Virus record (IMG/VR): IMGVR_UViG_3300028610_003630
Coordinates: 1-27,055 of that record
Direction: 5' to 3' (one strand)
DNA: 27,055 nucleotides
Source of the DNA: a virus
Under the pieces are notes generated by a model, which saw nothing but the letters and a program-made list of their open reading frames with translations, made no database searches and was not told the DNA's origin. The translations under genes were made by a program, and so were the position numbers. Shown piece by piece: positions 21,476-27,055 of this stretch (positions are counted from its first letter, which is position 1; each line of letters starts with the position of its first letter).

Positions 21476-21697
21476 ATGAAGATCATTATCGAACATAAAA
21501 ACAGGAAGAGAACTATTGTCGGATCTTTCCGTATTTGCGGGAATGCCGAAGACTTGCTCCGGGTAGCGAGACAGGTCCTTCTTGCTTTGGATCATCCTGA
21601 AGAGGAATACTGTCATGCCAGCGCAGACGGCTGGATTGATATCCACGCGCCCTTGCCGCCGATAACCAACACACCCACGGTGCAATGGCTCACATAG
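21476..21697 (+). CDS. Small tandem paralogue A
   Basis: A 73-residue protein with AAAGGAGAGC upstream of the ATG. It begins MKIIIEHKNRKRTI and includes SFRICGNAEDLLRVARQVLL and GWIDIHAPLPP. It is a clear paralogue of the next gene. The fold is probably alpha/beta. No known function. Confidence 0.6.
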   Translation: MKIIIEHKNRKRTIVGSFRICGNAEDLLRVARQVLLALDHPEEEYCHASADGWIDIHAPLPPITNTPTVQWLT

Positions 21698-21741
21698 CGC
21701 CACCTTGACGCTCGCTTGAGGTGAGCAAAGGAGAACCCCAC

Positions 21742-21993
21742 ATGAAGATCGTAATTCAGCATGGCAAAACGGAAAGGACAATTCAAGAATCGTTCGCTCT
21801 TTGCGGATCTTCAGACGATTTGCAAAGGGTTGCAAAGCAGATATTGGCTGCTGTAGAAGACCGCTATTTTGGGTTGCTGTTGTGCGGTTGGATAGAGCTA
21901 TTACCGCCACTCAAAACTGTAACGGATGCAGCCATTCGGAGTATTGATGAGCTGAAAGAACGAGCTTCGGAATTGGGTGTGGAATTGAAATAA
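21742..21993 (+). CDS. Small tandem paralogue B
   Basis: An 83-residue protein with AAAGGAGAACC upstream of the ATG. It begins MKIVIQHGKTERTI and shares SF-x-x-CG-x-x-x-DL-x-RVA-x-Q and GWIEL with paralogue A. The C-terminal helix (IRSIDELKERASELGVELK) is absent from A. The leader sequence with the ribosome binding site is also duplicated between the two genes. Its 3' end was in turn copied into the next gene. Confidence 0.6.
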   Translation: MKIVIQHGKTERTIQESFALCGSSDDLQRVAKQILAAVEDRYFGLLLCGWIELLPPLKTVTDAAIRSIDELKERASELGVELK

Positions 21994-22230
21994 TCGGAAG
22001 GAAAAGAGAGGATAAAATGAGCATTCGATTTGAGCAAGACAAGACACCTGAAGAGATGGAGCGTTTTGCCTCTATATTCGGGACATCAGCGGTCTACGAC
22101 GCGCGAAATATTCTGTTTGATAGCTTCGGAATTGGGTTTGTTCCTGTTACTGTCGAAAAGAACAAACTCGGCGATGAAACCCTCGAAAGGAAAAGAGAGG
22201 ATAAAATGAGTGCTCGATTTGAGAAAGATG
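21963..22230 (+). repeat. Tandem direct repeats underlying the duplicated gene
   Basis: A 16-base sequence (AGCTTCGGAATTGGGT) occurs at 21963-21978 and 22122-22137. A 24-base sequence that includes the ribosome binding site and ATG occurs at 21998-22021 and 22187-22210 without mismatch. The two distances (159 and 189) differ by 30 bases, so an indel followed the duplication. The copied segment spans the end of paralogue B and the start of the next gene. Confidence 0.7.
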
Positions 22231-22610
22231 TGACACCTGAAGAGATGAAAAGATTCACTGATTTATTCGGAAAGCCCGTGGCTTATGATGCACGGAACAT
22301 GCTATTCGACCGGATTTGTGAAGAGAAAGATATTCCTGCAATTGAACGTGCGTTTAAGACTCCTGTCGACATCGAAATGAACAAGCTTGGCGATGAAAAA
22401 ATATTGGAAGAGGGCCGGCGTTTCAGGCTGATGGAGGCCGGGTGGTGCGAGGTCGTAATGCCACCTGAAGTTAGCGATTTGAATGAAAGGTCCGAGATCG
22501 TAATGCCACCTAAAGTTAGAGATTTTTATGAACAGTGGTGCAAATTTCAGAAAGAAATACAGCAAGATGAAGCCGAAGCTCTTGGATTGAAAAACAAAGA
22601 AGAAATTTAA
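22017..22610 (+). CDS. Duplicated-domain protein with an internal copy of its own start region
   Basis: A 197-residue protein made of two copies of one unit plus a C-terminal part. Unit 1 starts SIRFEQDKTPEEMERF and has YDARNILFD. Unit 2 starts SARFEKDVTPEEMKRF and has YDARNMLFD. Between them the protein reads through a copied ribosome binding site and start codon (ERKREDKM). The ATG at 22206 thus has the same leader as the ATG at 22017 and could start a second, 134-residue product. The C-terminal part has a 15-residue tandem repeat (VMPPEVSDL and VMPPKVRDF). No known function. Confidence 0.6.
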   Translation: MSIRFEQDKTPEEMERFASIFGTSAVYDARNILFDSFGIGFVPVTVEKNKLGDETLERKREDKMSARFEKDVTPEEMKRFTDLFGKPVAYDARNMLFDRICEEKDIPAIERAFKTPVDIEMNKLGDEKILEEGRRFRLMEAGWCEVVMPPEVSDLNERSEIVMPPKVRDFYEQWCKFQKEIQQDEAEALGLKNKEEI

Positions 22611-22666
22611 ACAATAACGTGCGCGTTCATTTTAACCGCACCAAAGGGGGTATGCCCTAAAAATCG

Positions 22667-22685
22667 CCAGAGACTGCTTCTCTGG
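22667..22685 (+). other. Small hairpin in a 124-base gap
   Basis: CCAGAG (22667-22672) pairs with CTCTGG (22680-22685) around a 7-base loop. It lies in the gap before the DNA methyltransferase gene. No T-run follows at once, so its role as a terminator is unclear. The rest of the gap shows nothing. Confidence 0.35.
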
Positions 22686-22734
22686 AAACCGGGTCTGAGC
22701 TTTCGCTTTTTACGCTGCAAGATAGGAAATTCTT

Positions 22735-23403
22735 TTGATAACCCCGTTCTACGAAGATATTTCCTGTACTATATACTGCGGAGATATGGCAGAGATATTG
22801 CCCAAGCTAGGGCAATTCGATCTTCTGTTGACCGATCCGCCCTATGGAGTTGGGGCCTTCAACAGTAGCCCCAAAACGATGTCCTCTGAACAGAATTTAT
22901 CTCGGAGTAAGTTCGCAACAGATTTCGGTTCATATGTTTGGGATGTACGTTGTCCTGAATTGGTTTCAATGGCCATTACAAAGGCTAAATATTCAATAGT
23001 CTTTGGCGGGAATTATTATACAGATATTCTTCCCCCTTCGGCATCTTGGATAATTTGGGACAAGATGAACGGTGAGACTTCTTTTGCAGATTGTGAACTT
23101 GCCTGGACAAACCACAAACGGGCAGCGCGGAAGTTTACCTGGAAGTGGGCGGGATTCCTACAGCAATGGGGGGGGGAAAGAAAGGAAAAGAGGGTACATG
23201 CTGCACAAAAGCCCCTGAGACTTATGGAGTGGTGCATAGAAACCTATGGCGGGGAGACTATACTTGACCCATTTATGGGTTCTGGTACAACCTTACGGGC
23301 AGCGAAAAACTTAGGACGGACTTGCGTTGGTATTGAATTAAATGAAGAATACTGCCAGTTTGCCATTGAGCGACTTTCTCAGGAGGTTTTCGATTTTGGC
23401 TGA
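22735..23403 (+). CDS. N4/N6 DNA methyltransferase, beta class
   Basis: A 222-residue protein starting at TTG 22735 with AGGAAATTC upstream. Motif IV DPPYG is at D34-Y37 and motif I DPFMGSGTT lies near residue 187, so the catalytic motif comes first, as in beta-class N6-adenine or N4-cytosine enzymes. HAAQKPLRLMEW is a motif typical of the group. No restriction enzyme gene lies nearby, so a solitary phage methylase that protects phage DNA or tunes gene expression is likely. The target recognition site cannot be read from the sequence. Confidence 0.85.
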   Translation: MITPFYEDISCTIYCGDMAEILPKLGQFDLLLTDPPYGVGAFNSSPKTMSSEQNLSRSKFATDFGSYVWDVRCPELVSMAITKAKYSIVFGGNYYTDILPPSASWIIWDKMNGETSFADCELAWTNHKRAARKFTWKWAGFLQQWGGERKEKRVHAAQKPLRLMEWCIETYGGETILDPFMGSGTTLRAAKNLGRTCVGIELNEEYCQFAIERLSQEVFDFG

Positions 23404-23743
23404 ATTTAAATGTCGTCCTAATTGCTCTAAATGCTGCGGCCCTGTGCCCATGGAAGCGGCGTTCATCCAGAGGCACTCTGATTGCATCCAACAGCGGCCG
23501 AGGGAGTACAAGCCCATCTCGGAAGCGCTTGTGATTCCAATCTGCGCAGACTGCTCTTGTCTGTTCCTCAATCGCCAAAAACATCGTTGCTCCATCTACG
23601 AAGACCGGCCCGATTTGTGTCAAAAATTTGGGACAATTCCTGCTATGCCTTGTCCCTGGATTAAGCCGAATGGCAATCCGCGCAGTTCGGCGCAACTTCG
23701 ACGCAGAAAACGTCTACTGAAACGACAAAGAAAAGGGAGTTGA
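23396..23743 (+). CDS. YkgJ-type CxxCxxCC cysteine-cluster protein
   Basis: A 115-residue protein. The TTG at 23396 is chosen because AGGAGG lies 9 bases upstream; a frame start at 23342 has no site. It overlaps the methyltransferase end by 8 bases. C6, C10, C13 and C14 (FKCRPNCSKCCG) form the hallmark cluster. More Cys follow (CADCSCLFLN, HRCSIYEDRPDLC, CPW). The family binds zinc or an iron-sulfur cluster; activity in phages is unknown. The C-terminus is very basic. Confidence 0.7.
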   Translation: MAEFKCRPNCSKCCGPVPMEAAFIQRHSDCIQQRPREYKPISEALVIPICADCSCLFLNRQKHRCSIYEDRPDLCQKFGTIPAMPCPWIKPNGNPRSSAQLRRRKRLLKRQRKGS

Positions 23744-23748
23744 CTTCG

Positions 23749-24270
23749 ATGCCAGGACCCAAACCCAAACCTACAGCGCTCAAAGTAATCGAAGGAAACC
23801 CAGGTCAACGGCGACTTCCTGAGAATGAACCCATGCCGGACACGGGTCTTCCGGAACCTCCCTCGATCCTTTGTGACCTGGCGAAACAAGAATGGGAAGA
23901 GAGGGGTCCAGGACTGGCCAGAATGGGCATATTGACCCAAGTGGACGTAGCGATATATGCTGCTTATTGTCAGTCTTACGCAGACTATTGCAGGGCGCGA
24001 GAGGGGATTCGACTTCTCATCGAGGGATTGCCGAAGGGGGAAACTTCCAGAGCGTTCCTCACCAGGGGGACGCTCGGGACTGACATTAAAAACCCACTCT
24101 TTAGGATTGCCCGTGAATCGGCACAAGACATGATACGCTTTGCCGGTGAACTGGGGTTGACGCCAGCAGCGCGGGCGCGTTTGGAAGTGATACCACTAGA
24201 GGACCAAAAAGAGTCGAAATTGAAATCACTTCTGTATGTTGAGAAGAAGAAAGGTAGGGGTGAGACATGA
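23749..24270 (+). CDS. terS: Small terminase subunit, P27 family
   Basis: A 173-residue protein. The ATG at 23749 is preferred over an upstream TTG at 23740 for its AAAGGGAG site. It fits the P27 family: MPGPKPKPTALKVIEGNPGQ at the start, LPENEPMP, then EWEERGPGLARMGILTQVD and YCQSYADYC. The middle and end are helical with DIKNPLFRIARESAQDM. It binds the packaging site and guides the large subunit. It is followed by a portal fragment rather than by the large subunit. Confidence 0.9.
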   Translation: MPGPKPKPTALKVIEGNPGQRRLPENEPMPDTGLPEPPSILCDLAKQEWEERGPGLARMGILTQVDVAIYAAYCQSYADYCRAREGIRLLIEGLPKGETSRAFLTRGTLGTDIKNPLFRIARESAQDMIRFAGELGLTPAARARLEVIPLEDQKESKLKSLLYVEKKKGRGET

Positions 24271-24464
24271 ACGCGGAGATGGCTAAACGAAGGGCTGTAT
24301 TCGCCTGTGTGCAGGCCCTGTCTCAATCTGTGGCACAACTCCCTCTGCGTCTTTTCCGTCGCCCTGGACGCGACAGAGAGTATCTGGATGAGCATCCGGC
24401 GGCCTTACTGATCGACCGGCCGATTGATTTTTTGAAGTTGAGAAGGAGAAGGAATGAGACATGA
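24267..24464 (+). pseudogene. Stray N-terminal fragment of a portal gene
   Basis: A 65-residue frame. Residues 4-52 (MAKRRAVFACVQALSQSVAQ, then LPLRLF, DRE-x-LDEHPAALLI) match the N-terminus of the portal protein at 26774. The DNA also matches: about 24294-24420 aligns with 26915-27041 without gaps at an offset of 2621, including a 24-base identical run. The frame then breaks into unrelated sequence (FLKLRRRRNET). It overlaps the small terminase stop and the next start, so it is probably still translated. It is most likely a remnant of an earlier recombination. Confidence 0.75.
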
Positions 24465-24643
24465 GAAGAAAAACGGACAAACAAATGGTTAGATTTTTGT
24501 CTTTGTCTTTGAATTTTGAACAAAGGCGCGCTGAAAGATATTATGCGTCTTTGAAAAACAGAATGCGGGAATGTTGGGATCTCAAAATCAAAATTCAAGA
24601 ATTAAAGAAAAAACTCTCCGTGTTGACAGGTCCAAACGGATAA
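24461..24643 (+). CDS. Small basic coiled-coil protein
   Basis: A 60-residue protein. ATG at 24461 overlaps the stop of the portal fragment (ATGA), with GAGAAGGAATGAG upstream. The sequence is basic and helical (NFEQRRAERYYASLKNRMRE, then LKIKIQELKKKLSVL). No family recognised. It is AT-richer than its neighbours, which suggests a separate origin. Confidence 0.5.
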   Translation: MRRKTDKQMVRFLSLSLNFEQRRAERYYASLKNRMRECWDLKIKIQELKKKLSVLTGPNG

Positions 24644-24659
24644 AAAGAATTGAGTGCTG

Positions 24660-24905
24660 ATGGAAAATCCAAAACGTGAAGGGCCAGCTCCACAACAAGC
24701 CGGATTCCTATGTTGCGATGGTTGCGTTTTTTTAAGGAGAAGTTGCGTTTATGCATCAAAAAGTAATCGGGTATCCTCATGCTTTTGTTGCCATCCAGGC
24801 ACGCAAAGGTTAGATCCGGAAAAAGGCGTTTGGATCGGCAACACGACCGACGTAAGCGCTGTCCCTTCCTGGTGCCCGGTGCCTAACGCCAGTGATGATT
24901 TTTAA
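24660..24905 (+). CDS. Small cysteine-rich protein
   Basis: An 81-residue protein from ATG 24660 (or 83 from GTG 24654); neither has a strong ribosome binding site. Nine Cys are arranged as CCDGC, C, CFCC and a final WCPV (GFLCCDGCVF, then SCVYASK, SSCFCCHPG, VPSWCPV). This suggests a small metal-binding domain. It sits between the terminase genes, an unusual place for such a protein. Function unknown. Confidence 0.5.
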   Translation: MENPKREGPAPQQAGFLCCDGCVFLRRSCVYASKSNRVSSCFCCHPGTQRLDPEKGVWIGNTTDVSAVPSWCPVPNASDDF

Positions 24906-24916
24906 CGCGCGACGAC

Positions 24917-26509
24917 ATGGCTAAAAAGAGGAAGAGGAACCGGGTCGTTTTCAGGCGAGATCGAGTCAAAAGGATTATCAATTTCATCGAATGTTTGACT
25001 TGTCCATCCGGGGTCGGCGAGGGAAAATCGTTTAAATTACTACCGTTCCAACGGAGGTTCATACGGGACGTTTACGGGCCGCACGTGTTGAGTCTTCGGC
25101 AGGTCCGTCGAGCGATCCTGTCCCTGGGGCGGAAGAACGGGAAGTCCACGTTCCTGGCCGCTTTGGTGCTGGTCCATCTCTGTGGACCGGAAGCGATTCC
25201 GAACGGAGAGATTTACACGGCGGCCAATGAGCGGGACCAGGCCGCATTGATATTCAAGATCGCTGTCCAGATCGTACGCGCATCCCCTATTCTACAGTTG
25301 GAAGTCCGCATCATAGAGAGCACGCATAGGATTGTACATTACAAATCCGGATCCTTCTATCGGGCGCTGTCTGCGGAAGCGGGGACCAAATACGGACTGA
25401 ATCCTACCCTTGTCATTTATGATGAGTTGGCGCAAGCGAAGACCAGGGCGCTCTATGATGCGCTCGATACGTCAATGGGTGCCAGGGCTGAACCTCTTTT
25501 CATCATCATCTCGACGCAATCGGCCGACCCGGAGCACCTTCTCTCACAACTCATTGATGACGGGATCAAGAGCCTTGACCCGACTATCGTAGCGCACCTC
25601 TACGAGACGCCGGACGATGCCGATATTTACGATCCAAAGTCCTGGAAAGCGAGTAATCCGGCCTTGGGAAAATTCCGTTCCTGGGGAGATCTCCGCGCCC
25701 TGGCTGACAAGGCCAAGCGGATGCCCATTCTTGAGGCAGCATTTAGAAACCTTTATCTTAATCAACGCGTAGACGCGCAAGGTGCCTTTATCCCTCGCCC
25801 CGAATGGATCGCTTGCCGGGGGACGGAGGGCCTCATACCGGGGGAAAAGATTTTCTTGGGGCTTGATCTGTCGGCTACGACGGACTTGTGCGCGCTGGCG
25901 GCCGTCTCGGTCGATGCCGGGGACCGGGTGGACGCTTGGTTCTGGAAGCCCAAGGGGTGCCTCGATGAGCACGAACGGCGCGACCGGGTGCCTTACAAGA
26001 CCTGGGTGGATCAAGGATATATCGAAGCTCCGGAGGGGCGCTCGATAGATTATAGTTTCGTCGCCAAGGCCATCGGCGAGCTGTGTACCGAGTACGAAGT
26101 TGTGGGGATGGCGTACGACCGGTGGCGGATCGAGAATCTTTTACGAGAATTTTCCATCATAGATGTGGAAGCTTACGTGGAAGAAAAAGACGCGGTGAGG
26201 ACGGAGGCCCTGCGCCTGGTCCCTTGGGGGCAGGGCTTCCGGGATATGGCACCGGCCCTTGATGCCTTTGAACATTCCGTCCTCAGCCGGGCGTTCCAGC
26301 ATCCGGGTAACCCGGTCCTCACCTGGTGCATCTCGAATGCGATTGCCGTTTCAGATGCTGCAGGTGGACGGAAGTTGGACAAAACCAAAAGCCGGTTCCG
26401 GATTGACGGGGCCGTAGCGGTCGCGATGGCCATCGGGCTGAAGTCGAGAGACGCTGTGATAGAAGAAGGGCCATCCATTTACGAAGAGCGTGGCGTGGTC
26501 TCATTTTAA
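24917..26509 (+). CDS. terL: Large terminase subunit, HK97-type
   Basis: A 530-residue protein of usual length. Walker A is GRKNGKST at 71-78. Walker B is VIYDE at 166-170. The RNase H-like nuclease carries D317 (LGLDLSATTD), D401 (MAYDRWR) and a late acidic residue in FRIDGAVAVAMA near 500. The ATPase drives DNA into the prohead and the nuclease cuts concatemers. The sequence fits the Terminase_1 family of HK97-like phages. The ribosome binding site before the ATG is weak. The gene lies between a portal fragment and the intact portal gene. Confidence 0.95.
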   Translation: MAKKRKRNRVVFRRDRVKRIINFIECLTCPSGVGEGKSFKLLPFQRRFIRDVYGPHVLSLRQVRRAILSLGRKNGKSTFLAALVLVHLCGPEAIPNGEIYTAANERDQAALIFKIAVQIVRASPILQLEVRIIESTHRIVHYKSGSFYRALSAEAGTKYGLNPTLVIYDELAQAKTRALYDALDTSMGARAEPLFIIISTQSADPEHLLSQLIDDGIKSLDPTIVAHLYETPDDADIYDPKSWKASNPALGKFRSWGDLRALADKAKRMPILEAAFRNLYLNQRVDAQGAFIPRPEWIACRGTEGLIPGEKIFLGLDLSATTDLCALAAVSVDAGDRVDAWFWKPKGCLDEHERRDRVPYKTWVDQGYIEAPEGRSIDYSFVAKAIGELCTEYEVVGMAYDRWRIENLLREFSIIDVEAYVEEKDAVRTEALRLVPWGQGFRDMAPALDAFEHSVLSRAFQHPGNPVLTWCISNAIAVSDAAGGRKLDKTKSRFRIDGAVAVAMAIGLKSRDAVIEEGPSIYEERGVVSF

Positions 26510-26555
26510 ATTCAATTGCGCAATAAAAACAATTACTTATCTTATGAGGTAGGCC

Positions 26556-26777
26556 ATGAAACAGCTATTCGATGCCCTGGGCGCGTTAGGACTCAAGCTC
26601 TGGAAGGGCGTTCAATTTCATTATCGTATACCGGCGATTGTGGTTTCCGATGCTCTGGCCGCCATAGGACTTATCCTTTTGACCTACGGCCTTTACCGTA
26701 TCAGTCTGACCCTGGCCCTCATCGTCCTGGGCACCCTCTTATTAATCGCCGCTTATAGATTGGAATGCCGTCCATGA
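26556..26777 (+). CDS. Two-helix membrane protein between terL and portal
   Basis: A 73-residue protein with GAGGTAGGCC upstream of the ATG. Two hydrophobic spans are visible at about 24-45 (IPAIVVSDALAAIGLILL) and 48-66 (ISLTLALIVLGTLLLIAAY). Small membrane proteins at this site are frequent in HK97-type head modules; their role is not known. The stop overlaps the portal start (ATGA). Confidence 0.65.
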   Translation: MKQLFDALGALGLKLWKGVQFHYRIPAIVVSDALAAIGLILLTYGLYRISLTLALIVLGTLLLIAAYRLECRP

Positions 26778-27055
26778 AAGGCATTATGGAGCGTCTGGCC
26801 AGACCGCAAGCGGCTGCGAGCGACACGCTTGAACGCCTGATACTTGAAACTTATGGCGGAATCACGACCGCAAGCGGAGTGAATGTCACCACAGAGAAAG
26901 CCATGCGCTTGGGGGTTGTGTTCGCTTGTGTGCTAGTCTTGTCGCAATCCGTAGCACAACTCCCCCTGCATCTCTTTCGCCGCTCCGGGCGCGACAGAGA
27001 GCGTCTGGATGAGCATCCGGCGGCCTTGTTGATCAAGAAATCGAATACATGGATG
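26774..27055 (+). CDS. Portal protein, HK97-type (5' part only)
   Basis: The first 94 residues of a portal protein cut by the window end. The typical start is visible: TYGGITTASGVNVTTEKAMR, then VFACVLVLSQSVAQLPLHLF and DEHPAALL. The portal is the ring at the capsid vertex through which DNA is packed and ejected. The start codon overlaps the membrane protein stop, so the two are translated together. A fragment of a related portal gene lies 2.6 kb upstream. Confidence 0.9.
   Translation, partial: MKGIMERLARPQAAASDTLERLILETYGGITTASGVNVTTEKAMRLGVVFACVLVLSQSVAQLPLHLFRRSGRDRERLDEHPAALLIKKSNTWM

Noticed and set aside
22611-22734. Possible tRNA or terminator in the gap before the DNA methyltransferase
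   Set aside because: No T-arm-like GTTCGA motif or acceptor pairing was visible, and the small hairpin lacks a T-run.
1-27055. Diversity-generating retroelement or CRISPR array
   Set aside because: No reverse transcriptase motif and no regular repeat-spacer pattern were seen. The repeats found are better explained as iterons and gene duplications.

Overview
The window is a block of a tailed double-stranded DNA bacteriophage, or a prophage of one. The evidence is a P27-type small terminase, an HK97-type large terminase, an HK97-type portal, a DUF2163/BR0599 tail hub followed by a J-like tail tip protein, an ERF recombinase, lambda O/P-like replication genes, an HNH nuclease and an M15-type endolysin. 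This set fits a siphovirus-like, non-contractile tail. No integrase, tRNA, rRNA, CRISPR array or insertion sequence is visible. The host cannot be named; a Gram-negative host is a guess.

There are three transcription blocks. (1) Positions 1-9268, plus strand, late genes: tail hub, tail tip protein, DUF2793 protein, a large fibre-like protein with a Sec-type signal peptide and seven propeller-like repeats, three small genes sharing a glycine/aromatic tetrad, two small membrane proteins (holin-like) and two surface or decoration-type proteins, ending at a hairpin terminator near 9283-9347. (2) Positions 9367-18938, minus strand, about 30 tightly packed early genes read from right to left: an XRE regulator, MazG-like pyrophosphohydrolase, many small unknowns, ERF annealing protein, SWIM zinc-finger protein, excisionase-type HTH protein, an initiator carrying an iteron array inside its own gene, a P-like helicase loader that overlaps it, then two families of shuffled tandem paralogues and a zinc-ribbon protein. 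(3) Positions 19264-27055, plus strand: a possible Cro-like regulator, a SAM methyltransferase, HNH nuclease, endolysin, tandem paralogues, an N4/N6 DNA methyltransferase, a Cys-cluster protein, small terminase, a stray portal fragment, large terminase, a two-helix membrane protein and the start of the portal gene.

The divergent control region lies at about 18939-19263. It holds a good leftward promoter and a long inverted repeat. The window ends inside the portal gene and begins just before the tail hub. The missing protease, capsid and tail-tube genes would fit between those two ends, so the plus-strand packaging and tail genes may form one late operon on a circular map. This is inference.

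The most interesting features are the twin 16-tetrad GX3 proteins, the iteron array read in two frames inside the initiator gene, the module-shuffled small-gene families at 9.9-11.8 kb, the portal fragment flanking the large terminase gene, the signal-peptide-bearing fibre, and a tandem duplication that fused a ribosome binding site into the middle of a gene. Several real genes are under 60 codons (9367-9546, 17506-17646, 17651-17779, 15933-16037, 6617-6796).
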